This document shows, piece by piece, positions 34,533 through 42,358 of a DNA stretch of 64,000 nt. Source of the DNA: CAZTNW01 sp964614945 (lineage in GTDB: Bacteria > Caldisericota > JANLFM01). Position 1 is the first letter of the stretch, and each line of letters begins with the position of its first letter. The translations under genes were made by a program, and so were the position numbers. The notes beneath the pieces are model-generated. The model was given only the letters and a program-made list of their open reading frames with translations. It ran no database searches and was not told the origin of the DNA. The stretch is taken from NCBI GenBank assembly GCA_964614945.1, contig CAZTNW010000001.1, forward strand, positions 248,001 through 312,000, given 5' to 3'.

Positions 34533-35603
34533 TCAGGACTCCTCGACCGGGCGTGCAAAGATCATGCGGCCGGCGGATGTCTGAAGGATGCTTGTCACCA
34601 CTAAAGCAATCGTCTCACCGATGTGCCGCTTCCCCTCTTCAACTACCACCATTGTTCCGTCATCTAGATAACCAACGCCCTGGTTGGACTCCTTTCCTTC
34701 TTTGGTGATCGTGATCTGAATCTCCTCCCCGGGAAGCACAACAGGCTTCAGGGCATTGGAGAGCTCATTCAAATTAATGACATTGAGCATCTGCAAGCGG
34801 GCTACTTGAACCAGATTAAAATCATTGGTAATCAACGTAGCATTGGTCGATTTAGCAAGCTTGATCAGCTTTTGATCCACAGGTTCTCCGCTCAGCTTTA
34901 TTTCCTGGAAATCGATCTTCACGGGAGACTCTTTCTGAATACGGTTCAGGGTATCAAGGCCGCGCCGGCCACGAGCTCTGCGGATCGGATCAGTGGAATC
35001 GGCCACGTATTGCAGCTCCGAGAGGACAAAGCTGGGGATGACAACGACCCCGTCGATAATACCGGACTTCAAGACCTCAACCACCCGTCCATCAATGATC
35101 ACATTCGTGTCGAGAAGATAGCGGCGATCACTCTTCCGGCTTCTTAGGCGGTCCCGTGTCAAAGAACTGAGCGGCAATAGCCCACTCAATTCCTCTTTCT
35201 TGGAAAGAAAGAGAGTGAGTCCGATATAAGCGAAAAGGACGGCGAGAACGAAGGGGATTAGAGGCCCAACGATGGGAATAGAGGCCAGGTTGGCAGCTAT
35301 GTTGATTAGGTAAGCGACAAGCAAACCGAGGATTAAGCCGAGAAACCCTAGGAGCAGCTCGGCAAAACCGAGCTGGTGGTAAGCTCGGTTAAGCCAGCCT
35401 GCAGTATAAATTACCCATTTGCTGAAAAGGGGCGCGATTAAAGCCCCTGCACCCGCTATCAAAATCATAGCAAAGACATTGATCCAGTATGGATGAAGAG
35501 GAATCAAGAAAGCCTGATTTACAAATTCTCCCAATCTCCAGCCAAGGAACAGACCAGCAGAAATAAAAATAAGAAAAATAATGACTTTAAGGAACTTATT
35601 CAA
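34533..35603 (-). CDS. PIN/TRAM-domain membrane protein (YacL-like)
   Basis: 356 residues: four membrane helices in the first 130 residues, a PIN nuclease-type domain (YLLDTNVIIDGRVVEVL with acidic residues, later TLITNDFNL) and a C-terminal TRAM domain (NQGVGYLDDGTMVVVEEGKRHIG). Conserved next to radA and ispD in many Gram-positive genomes. RNA binding or cleavage at the membrane is inferred from the domains. Overlaps the end of radA by 8 bases. Confidence 0.92.
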   Translation of the reverse strand: MNKFLKVIIFLIFISAGLFLGWRLGEFVNQAFLIPLHPYWINVFAMILIAGAGALIAPLFSKWVIYTAGWLNRAYHQLGFAELLLGFLGLILGLLVAYLINIAANLASIPIVGPLIPFVLAVLFAYIGLTLFLSKKEELSGLLPLSSLTRDRLRSRKSDRRYLLDTNVIIDGRVVEVLKSGIIDGVVVIPSFVLSELQYVADSTDPIRRARGRRGLDTLNRIQKESPVKIDFQEIKLSGEPVDQKLIKLAKSTNATLITNDFNLVQVARLQMLNVINLNELSNALKPVVLPGEEIQITITKEGKESNQGVGYLDDGTMVVVEEGKRHIGETIALVVTSILQTSAGRMIFARPVEES

Positions 35604-36963
35604 TTTGTCTCTCCTTGCTCATTTCCTTCAGGACTACGATAGCCTCCTTTAAGGAAGATTTTTCCCAGAGGGAAAGCTCAGTTGATTTGCTTGTGCGACC
35701 TTCGCACACGGGAACTATGAATTGAGCGAATCCAAGGCGCGCGGCTGTTTCCATTCTCTTATCCAGAGCAGGTATGGGGCGGATTTCTCCCGCCAATCCC
35801 AGTTCTCCCATTGCCACGAGCGGCGGAATCTGAAAATCTCTGAGGCTCGAGGCAATGGCTAGAGCAACAGCGAGATCTGCAGCCGGATCATCTAGGGAAA
35901 TTCCGCCCATCACATTTACATACACGTCCTTTTCGCCCAGTCTTTGCCCGCTTTTTTCTAAGACAGCGAGGATCATCAGCAAGCGATTGTAGTCAAAACC
36001 GTTGGTGACCCGGCGAGGAATAGAAAGGTAGCTCTGCGAAGCGAGTGCCTGCACCTCAACGAGGAGAACTCGCGCCCCCTCCAGCGCAGCCGTGATTACT
36101 TTCCCTGAGCCCGCAGACCCAGGTGAGGTCAAAAGAACCTGATCCGCCCCCTTGACCTCGCTTAAACCGGCCCCGCACATCTCGAAAAGCCCAATCTCGC
36201 TCGTGTCGCCAAAACGGTTTTTCTGGCTACGCAGTATTCGAGTCGGACAGTAGCGCTCACCCTCAAAGTGAAGGACTACGTCCACCAAGTGCTCAAGCAG
36301 CTTGGGACCGGCAATACTCCCTTCTTTGGTCACATGTCCGACCAAAATGAGGGGGATCTCCTTCTCTTTTATGAAGTAGAATAAGCGCGATGCGCACTCG
36401 CGTACCTGCAGGACGCTTCCAGGAGCGGCCTGGAGCTCTCTCAAGTACACCGTCTGGATGGAATCCACGATCAATAACTGCGGGGAGGTAGCCTCAACAG
36501 AGGCTATGATCTCCTCTACATCTCCCTGAAAGCAGACGAGAAGCTCACCGGCGAGTGAGCCGGTCCTTTCAGCACGCATTTTCAATTGAGATGGAGCTTC
36601 TTCCCCCGAAAGATAAAGCACCCGCATTCCCTGCTCAGCGATACGGTGAGCCACCTGCAAGAGGAGGGTGGATTTGCCGATCCCGGGCTCCCCAGAGATC
36701 AGGACGCAAGATCCCTTAACGAGACCCCCGCCCAGGACCCGATCAAATTCGTCAATTGATGTCTTCAAGCGGTCGGGCTCGCCCGAAGGAACCTGGCGGA
36801 TAGAAAGAGGAATCTGACTCAAAGAGGAGGGCCTACGCTCTTTCTCCTTCTTCTCGATCAGCGAATTCCATTCTCCGCAATCCGGGCAACGGCCCAACCA
36901 CTTCAGACTCTGAAAACCACAATTCTTACAAATATAAATGTCATTATGCCTTTGGGATCCCAA
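35596..36963 (-). CDS. radA: DNA repair protein RadA
   Basis: 455 residues starting at TTG: C4 zinc finger (CKNCGFQSLKWLGRCPDCGEW), RecA-like ATPase with Walker A GEPGIGKSTLL and the RadA-specific KNRFG motif (SQKNRFGDTSEIG), and a C-terminal Lon-protease-like domain (VNVMGGISLDDPAADLAVALA). It promotes branch migration in recombination. Confidence 0.96.
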   Translation of the reverse strand: MGSQRHNDIYICKNCGFQSLKWLGRCPDCGEWNSLIEKKEKERRPSSLSQIPLSIRQVPSGEPDRLKTSIDEFDRVLGGGLVKGSCVLISGEPGIGKSTLLLQVAHRIAEQGMRVLYLSGEEAPSQLKMRAERTGSLAGELLVCFQGDVEEIIASVEATSPQLLIVDSIQTVYLRELQAAPGSVLQVRECASRLFYFIKEKEIPLILVGHVTKEGSIAGPKLLEHLVDVVLHFEGERYCPTRILRSQKNRFGDTSEIGLFEMCGAGLSEVKGADQVLLTSPGSAGSGKVITAALEGARVLLVEVQALASQSYLSIPRRVTNGFDYNRLLMILAVLEKSGQRLGEKDVYVNVMGGISLDDPAADLAVALAIASSLRDFQIPPLVAMGELGLAGEIRPIPALDKRMETAARLGFAQFIVPVCEGRTSKSTELSLWEKSSLKEAIVVLKEMSKERQIE

Positions 36964-37001
36964 ATTTGGCCTCCCGAAAAAAATTATAACAGAAGGAAAT
37001 A

Positions 37002-38468
37002 TCAGGGTGCGGCTTTAGGTCGCAAAGTAGGAAAAATAATAATCTCTCGCAGAGAACTCTCCTGGGCAAATAACATGATTAGCCGATCAATACCGATACC
37101 GAGTCCACCGGTGGGCGGCATGCCGTGCTCCAGAGCCACTACAAAATCCTCATCCATGGGATGAGCCTCGTCATCGCCGCGATCTCTGGCCTCAAGCTGT
37201 TCCTCGAAACGAAGTCTCTGATCTATAGGGTCGGCCAGCTCGGAGTAAGCATTGCCAATCTCGATGCCGAGAAGAATGGGTTGAAATCTCTCCACCCAGC
37301 CTGGTGCTCCTGACTTGCTGCGAGCTAAAGGAGAAAGCTCCAGTGGATAGTCATACAGGAAAAGAGGACCGGCGATTTGCGGTTCGATCTTCTTCTTCAG
37401 GACCTCATCCACTCCATTGGCCCAGCAGATCCTCTTCTCCACCTGGATCTCATTCTCTTTCAGGTACTTTTGACAAAAATCCGGATCTTTAAGCTGCTCT
37501 ATATCCACCCGGGCATATTGCTTGAAGGCGTCCCGCAGGGATAGACGGGGCCAGGGAGGGGTGAAATCGACGCCTTGACCGTCCAATTCAACCTGCATCG
37601 CACCAAAGATATTCTGGGCCAAATGAGCGACCATCTCCTCGGTCAGGACCATCATGTCCTGATAATCAGCGTAAGCTCTGTAGATCTCCAGCGCAGTAAA
37701 CTCGGGGTTGTGCGTGGAAGAGATGCCCTCATTGCGAAAATACCGCCCGAGCTCGAAAACCTTATTAAAGCCAGCCACGATCAGGCGCTTCAGGTATAGT
37801 TCTGGCGCGATACGCAGGTAGAGGTTTATACCCAGAGCATTGTGAAAGGTGATAAAAGGCTTGGCCAGGGCCCCACCGCCGATGGGCTGTAAAATGGGGG
37901 TCTCCACTTCGAGAAAACCGCGACTCTCCAGGAAACTGCGCACAAGAGAAATTAACTTGGCTCTCAAGCGCACGATCTCTCGGGTTTTTGGATTGGCCAG
38001 AAAATCGAGGTAGCGCTGCCTGTACCTGAGTTCCACGTCCTTCAGACCGTGCCATTTCTCGGGCAGTGGGCGCAAGGCCTTGGAAAGGAGGGTGAATTTC
38101 GTCACCGCAATCGTGATCTCCCCCGTCCTGGTTTTGAAGACATTCCCCTCGACGCCAAGGATATCGCCGATATCCAGAAGTTTCGCCCACACATTGTACA
38201 GATCCGCCCCCAGCTCATCTGAGCGGAGGTAAATTTGGATGCGGGCCTCTCCATCATCCAAGTGAGCGAAGCTGGCTCTACCGTGAAGCCTAAGGGAAAT
38301 CAACCTCCCGGCTACTCTAACTGAATGCCCCTCAAGAATGGCGAAAGATGCAATAATTTCCGCTGAAGTATGAGTTGCAGGAAATGAACCATTGTACGGG
38401 TCAATTCCTAATTGCCTGAGCTTCTCTAATTTCTGCCTTCTTTCAAAAAAGGCAATCTCTTCTTCCAT
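37002..38468 (-). CDS. lysS: Lysyl-tRNA synthetase, class II
   Basis: 488 residues: anticodon-binding OB fold (VRVAGRLISLRLHGRASFAHL), class II motif 2 (FRNEGISSTHNPEFTALEIY) and motif 3 (GLGIGIDRLIMLF). Its start overlaps the stop of greA by one base. Greatly conserved pair greA-lysS supports the operon. Confidence 0.97.
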   Translation of the reverse strand: MEEEIAFFERRQKLEKLRQLGIDPYNGSFPATHTSAEIIASFAILEGHSVRVAGRLISLRLHGRASFAHLDDGEARIQIYLRSDELGADLYNVWAKLLDIGDILGVEGNVFKTRTGEITIAVTKFTLLSKALRPLPEKWHGLKDVELRYRQRYLDFLANPKTREIVRLRAKLISLVRSFLESRGFLEVETPILQPIGGGALAKPFITFHNALGINLYLRIAPELYLKRLIVAGFNKVFELGRYFRNEGISSTHNPEFTALEIYRAYADYQDMMVLTEEMVAHLAQNIFGAMQVELDGQGVDFTPPWPRLSLRDAFKQYARVDIEQLKDPDFCQKYLKENEIQVEKRICWANGVDEVLKKKIEPQIAGPLFLYDYPLELSPLARSKSGAPGWVERFQPILLGIEIGNAYSELADPIDQRLRFEEQLEARDRGDDEAHPMDEDFVVALEHGMPPTGGLGIGIDRLIMLFAQESSLREIIIFPTLRPKAAP

Positions 38469-38947
38469 TAACGGCTGATGCGTAAAATCTGGTAGTGGAA
38501 CTCTCCCGCCGGTGCCTTGACGCGGATAAAATCCTTGTTCTTCTTGCCCAGAAGGGCTTTTCCTAAAGGCGACTCATCTGATATTTTGTTCTGTTTCGGA
38601 TCGGATTCATAGGATCCGACTATGGTATAGTCTATTTCTTTCTTGCTATCCAAGCTGACCAGGTGCACTTTGCTGCCGACGGAGACAGTCTGGTTATCTA
38701 TTTCAGAAGCCTCAATAATCTGAGCATGAGCCAGCATCTTCTCCAGGGTGAGTATTCTACCCTCGACGAAAGCCTGCTCTTTCTTGGCTTCCTCGTACTC
38801 TGCATTCTCAGATAGATCGCCGAATTCCTTTGCCCGCTTGATTCTTTCCGCCACCTCTGCCCGACGGGCCGTACGAAGAAACTCGAGCTCCTCCTCCAGC
38901 TTCTTCAGGCCTTCATGGGTAATATAAAGCTTTTTTTCGTTATTCAT
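38468..38947 (-). CDS. greA: Transcription elongation factor GreA
   Basis: 159 residues from the ATG at 38945-38947 with GGTGGTGAAAGG upstream; an in-frame GTG at 38962 adds five residues. N-terminal coiled coil (ITHEGLKKLEEELEFL) with the acidic tip region GDLSENAEYEEAKKEQAFVEGRI, and C-terminal FKBP-like domain ending SPLGKALLGK. Rescues backtracked RNA polymerase. Confidence 0.96.
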   Translation of the reverse strand: MNNEKKLYITHEGLKKLEEELEFLRTARRAEVAERIKRAKEFGDLSENAEYEEAKKEQAFVEGRILTLEKMLAHAQIIEASEIDNQTVSVGSKVHLVSLDSKKEIDYTIVGSYESDPKQNKISDESPLGKALLGKKNKDFIRVKAPAGEFHYQILRISR

Positions 38948-39041
38948 GCCTTTCACCACCACTGAACATCAGTTTCACTTGTTCTTTTTTTTTTGCTTCA
39001 GGGGACTTTTTATTTAGGCACAAATAAGAAAAAAAAGCAAG

Positions 39042-39941
39042 TCAATGAAGAAAATCCACTCGCGGCTCGAACTTCAGCCTTTCCAGAAGCGCTTTCGCCT
39101 CTTCCGCCGTGATTTGTTCAGCTGGTTTTTTGAGGATGGAAACGAGGATCCCTTCGATTACGTTAGTGCCGAAGGAGCGACCGGAGATAGAGGGAGTAGT
39201 GGTAATCAGAGCCCTGACCCCTCTTTCTCGCAGGAGTTCAATATCCTTTTGCGTCACGGTGTTCGTCAGCACAATTTTTTTGTCCAATCGTGGCGGCATA
39301 TAGCGGGCGATAAAGTTGAAGTCGCCAGCAATAATATCCGCCCAGGCAAAACACTTCGGATATTTGGGTCTATTCTCCTCCTGCTTCTTCCCGGTGGGAT
39401 AGAGCATCTTGAAAGGAAGTCGACCGATAATGGGGAGCAAAATCCGGGCGAGCAGACGGACCGTGCCGAGTCGATGAAGAGGGATGGGCAAGCCTAGAGC
39501 AAAGAGGAAATCCCCATAAAGCACCTCCGAGCAGGACTCGCTGAAGGCCTTCGCCATTCCATAGCGATCGACGGCACTGATCATAAGGCACTTCATCTCT
39601 GGCTCAATTACCCTCTCCGCCGCCAGCCTCTTCACCGTCAGATATTCGAGGGTCACCTTGAGTTTAGATCCATCCGCGATAGGGGTTTTTTCCACATTGC
39701 GCACGAGGCTGAAAGCATCCTTCACAGGATAACGTCGATTTGCTAGATAAAAATACAGGTCGGTTCCCCCCATACAGATGACATCCACCTGGCCGTCCAG
39801 CTCTTCATATTTCTTTCTTGCCCTCTCCATATCTCCATCCAGGCCAATTCTCTCTATGATATATTTCTCGCCCTCAAGGTCTATTTCCGCTCGATGATCC
39901 CTTTTCGAAGATCCAAGAGAAACGCTGACGATCCTTTTCAT
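39042..39941 (-). CDS. Conserved protein often labelled quinate 5-dehydrogenase
   Basis: 299 residues from the ATG at 39939-39941 (GGAGGTG upstream). N-terminus KRIVSVSLGSSKRDHRAEID, then VDVICMGGTDLYFYLANRRYPVKDA, SAVDRYGMAKAF, and C-terminal IALTTTPSISGRSFGTNVIEG-like (quoted: TTTPSISGRSFGTNVIEG). I recall the label from Firmicutes annotations, but I see no Rossmann dinucleotide motif (GxGxxG), so the name is doubtful. ATGA overlap with the dus gene upstream and position before greA suggest a translation or housekeeping link. Confidence 0.6.
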   Translation of the reverse strand: MKRIVSVSLGSSKRDHRAEIDLEGEKYIIERIGLDGDMERARKKYEELDGQVDVICMGGTDLYFYLANRRYPVKDAFSLVRNVEKTPIADGSKLKVTLEYLTVKRLAAERVIEPEMKCLMISAVDRYGMAKAFSESCSEVLYGDFLFALGLPIPLHRLGTVRLLARILLPIIGRLPFKMLYPTGKKQEENRPKYPKCFAWADIIAGDFNFIARYMPPRLDKKIVLTNTVTQKDIELLRERGVRALITTTPSISGRSFGTNVIEGILVSILKKPAEQITAEEAKALLERLKFEPRVDFLH

Positions 39942-40846
39942 GCCGACACCTCCACTAAAGATAGATAATCCTCCACCATGGATATAAGAACCGACCAAGT
40001 CCGTGCCTTTTGAATCTTGCCGCGTATTTCCGCTGCGCAAGGAAATCCTTTGAGCAGGAACGGAAGGTGCCGCCGAGCAGGGATAAGGGCTTCACCCTCC
40101 TCGTACAGAGAATTCAATGCGAGATAACGACGGATGATACTCCCCCTTTCTTTGAAATCCGGCAAACATCCTCCCAGGACGGTACGAAAGATGAAAGGAC
40201 GGGAGAGAGCAGCTCTTCCGATTAAAACTGAATCGCACTGGCTCTCCCTTAGAGCCTCCTCGAAGGAGGGGCGATCGACCACATCGCCGGATACAATAAC
40301 TGGAATGCTCAGGCGGCAGCGAAGCTCCGAACACCTTTCCCATCGCGCCCTGCTCCTGAAACCGTCCTCTACTGTGCGGGGATGCAGGATCACCGCATTT
40401 AAGCCATGGTCTTCGGCAATCTTTCCCAATTGAATGAAATTGACATCCCGCTGCCAGCCTAATCTCATTTTAAGTGTCACTGGAATTTGGACAGCTTTTC
40501 GCACTCCTTTGACTACAGCTTCCGCCTTTTTCAAATTGCGCATCAGCGCGGCTCCTGCCCCAATGCGCAGAACCGAAGGTTTTGTACAACCTGCGTTGAT
40601 ATCCAAGCCGTCGAAACCAAGCTCCTCAACCACAGTGGCAGCACGCGCCATGGTCTGGGGGTCGGCTCCGAAGATCTGGGCGAAAAGGGGCCGTGCCTGA
40701 GGGCGAAGGCGCAGAAGAGATCGCGTTTTCTCTCTTCCCCGGGACAGACCCTCGGCTGACACAAGGCCAAGAACGGCCCACTGAGCCCCCATCTCCTTGC
40801 ATAAGAGCACAAAAGCAAGGTCATTGAAACCCGAAAGTGGGGCCAA
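39938..40846 (-). CDS. dus: tRNA-dihydrouridine synthase
   Basis: About 302 residues: flavin TIM-barrel start LAPLSGFNDLAFVLLCKEMGA, INAGCTKPSVLRIGAGAALM (active cysteine in place of the usual NxGCP), VTLKMRLGW, HPRTVEDGF, SGDV and SVLIGRAALSRPFIF. The usual family start lies about eleven residues earlier (IFQPPPIGLAPLSG in frame), but only ATA or ATT codons are available there before an in-frame stop; the TTG at 40844-40846 is the first canonical codon. Downstream of coaX. Confidence 0.88.
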   Translation of the reverse strand: MAPLSGFNDLAFVLLCKEMGAQWAVLGLVSAEGLSRGREKTRSLLRLRPQARPLFAQIFGADPQTMARAATVVEELGFDGLDINAGCTKPSVLRIGAGAALMRNLKKAEAVVKGVRKAVQIPVTLKMRLGWQRDVNFIQLGKIAEDHGLNAVILHPRTVEDGFRSRARWERCSELRCRLSIPVIVSGDVVDRPSFEEALRESQCDSVLIGRAALSRPFIFRTVLGGCLPDFKERGSIIRRYLALNSLYEEGEALIPARRHLPFLLKGFPCAAEIRGKIQKARTWSVLISMVEDYLSLVEVSA

Positions 40847-40878
40847 TCCAATCGGCGGGGGCTGAAAAATCTCTGCTT

Positions 40879-41649
40879 TTATCGCTTCATATTCCTCTCA
40901 TAGACAATGCGCAACCCGTTTAGGGTGAGTAGGGGATCGACCAAATCAATCTCGCTGATATGCCGGGCAAGGAGTCCGGAAAGGCCCCCAGTGGCGATCG
41001 TTGATGCTTGGATGCTCAGCTCTCCCTTGATCCGTAGGATAATCTCTCGGGTGAGGCCGATAAAGCCGAAAAATACCCCGGATTGCATCGCCGACACTGT
41101 ACTCCTACCTATGACCTGGGAGGGTTCCAGGATCTCCACGCGCGGGAGTTTGGCGGTATGCTGGAACAAGCCATCAAGGGCCATACGCATTCCTGGAGCG
41201 ATTACGCCTCCTGCAAACTCTCCGCGTGCGGAGACAGCGCTGAAAGTGGTGGCTGTGCCGAAGTCCACAACGATCACTGGAGTCCCGTATCTGTCCATCG
41301 CCCCAATCGCATTTACGATCAGATCCGCCCCCAGTTCTTTTGGGTTATCGAGGAGAATGGGCATACCGGTTTTGGTTCCCGGGCCAACTATCAGAGGTTC
41401 CTTTTCCAGGTATCGCTGGGAAAATCGGGTGAAAGTATGTATCAGAGTGGGTACCACGCTGGCCACAATCTCACCATCGATATCCTCTAAAACATAACCG
41501 CGTAAATGGAGAAGATTATTAACAGCTAAAGCGAATTCATCCGTGGTCATCTGGGGGTCGGTATGCAGACGCCAGCTCGCCAGGAGTTCATCCTCGGAGA
41601 AAAGCCCCAGAACTATATTCGTGTTTCCAGCATCAATTGCTAATAGCAA
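40879..41649 (-). CDS. coaX: Type III pantothenate kinase
   Basis: 256 residues from a TTG at 41647-41649 (AAGGA eight bases before). LLAIDAGNTNIVLGLF phosphate loop, GADLIVNAIGAMDRYGTPVIVVDFGTATT and the C-terminal TGGLSGLL. Phosphorylates pantothenate in CoA synthesis. It overlaps the ECF component gene by 17 bases; a longer open frame to 41691 lacks a start consistent with the family. Confidence 0.95.
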   Translation of the reverse strand: MLLAIDAGNTNIVLGLFSEDELLASWRLHTDPQMTTDEFALAVNNLLHLRGYVLEDIDGEIVASVVPTLIHTFTRFSQRYLEKEPLIVGPGTKTGMPILLDNPKELGADLIVNAIGAMDRYGTPVIVVDFGTATTFSAVSARGEFAGGVIAPGMRMALDGLFQHTAKLPRVEILEPSQVIGRSTVSAMQSGVFFGFIGLTREIILRIKGELSIQASTIATGGLSGLLARHISEIDLVDPLLTLNGLRIVYERNMKR

Positions 41650-42184
41650 TGGGTAATTCCTTACGCAATGCCAGAACCAAGGGAATGACAACGACGAGGG
41701 CGATGGCGACCTCCACCCAGGGGTTCAGAGCAAAAATGGTCAAAATCAGAGGGCGGTTAACGGGGTCACCGAAAAGATAGAGGATGCCCAGAACTCCGAT
41801 TGTATTAGTGAGAGTCCCGACGATAGAACCGGAAATCGCTCCTGCCCAGGGCCATTTTCTAAAAGCACGGTAGCCGTAAAAAGCCAGCACGCCGATTAAC
41901 ATGCGGGGCAAAAAAGCGCTACATAAGGCTACCATCCAATTCCCACCAGCCATTTGCAGAAAAACCCCACCGAAATAGAGCCAGGAGGACACCGCCAGAA
42001 TCAAACCAGTCAAGGTCCCGACCAGTGGCCCGGCGAATATCCCTGCAATAATCGCCGGCACATGCATAGTAGTAGCAGCTCCCGAAGGGTTTGGCACGGG
42101 GATAAAGCCTCCATAAATAACGAGGACTACGCCGATAGCGCCGCAAATTCCGGCAATAGCGATCTTTTTTGTGGCGATTTTCAT
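41633..42184 (-). CDS. ECF transporter S component, probably for pantothenate
   Basis: 183 residues, about six membrane helices. Family features: IAIAGICGAIGVVLVIYG, PVPNPSGAATTMHVPAIIAGIFAGP, and the AxxxA-type helix. The S component binds a vitamin and needs shared EcfAAT energising parts, not encoded here. The overlap with coaX suggests pantothenate, but this is inference from gene order. Its ATG overlaps the stop of a 32-codon gene (ATGA). Confidence 0.85.
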   Translation of the reverse strand: MKIATKKIAIAGICGAIGVVLVIYGGFIPVPNPSGAATTMHVPAIIAGIFAGPLVGTLTGLILAVSSWLYFGGVFLQMAGGNWMVALCSAFLPRMLIGVLAFYGYRAFRKWPWAGAISGSIVGTLTNTIGVLGILYLFGDPVNRPLILTIFALNPWVEVAIALVVVIPLVLALRKELPIAISN

Positions 42185-42279
42185 GATCTGTCTCCCCCAA
42201 AGAGGTTTTGCATTTCCTCATGGCGTTCCTTTCGGTTCCGCTTGAGGGCCTTGATAGTAGCATAAGAAGGGTTGTTCAT
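42181..42279 (-). CDS. 32-residue basic small protein upstream of the ECF gene
   Basis: Missed by length cut-offs. ATG at 42277-42279 with GGAGG five bases before it, coding for a 32-residue peptide that begins MNNPSYATIKALKRNRKERH and ends MQNLFGGDRS; the TGA (42181-42183) overlaps the ECF ATG. Strongly basic and helical in the middle, no membrane span. Could be a leader peptide that couples translation or a small partner protein. Confidence 0.6.
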   Translation of the reverse strand: MNNPSYATIKALKRNRKERHEEMQNLFGGDRS

Positions 42280-42328
42280 CTTAGCCTCCGTTCCGGTTCC
42301 CGTTGGATACCGGACGTATTTGCCGCAG

Positions 42329-42358
42329 ATTATAGCAATTCGGATCTCGCTTAGTCCA
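42329..42358 (-). promoter_or_regulatory. Candidate promoter of the ECF-coaX-dus unit
   Basis: On the minus strand TGGACT (42353-42358), 18 bases, TATAAT (42329-42334). The -35 lies in the last codons of pcrA, so the unit can be transcribed independently of it. Confidence 0.45.
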
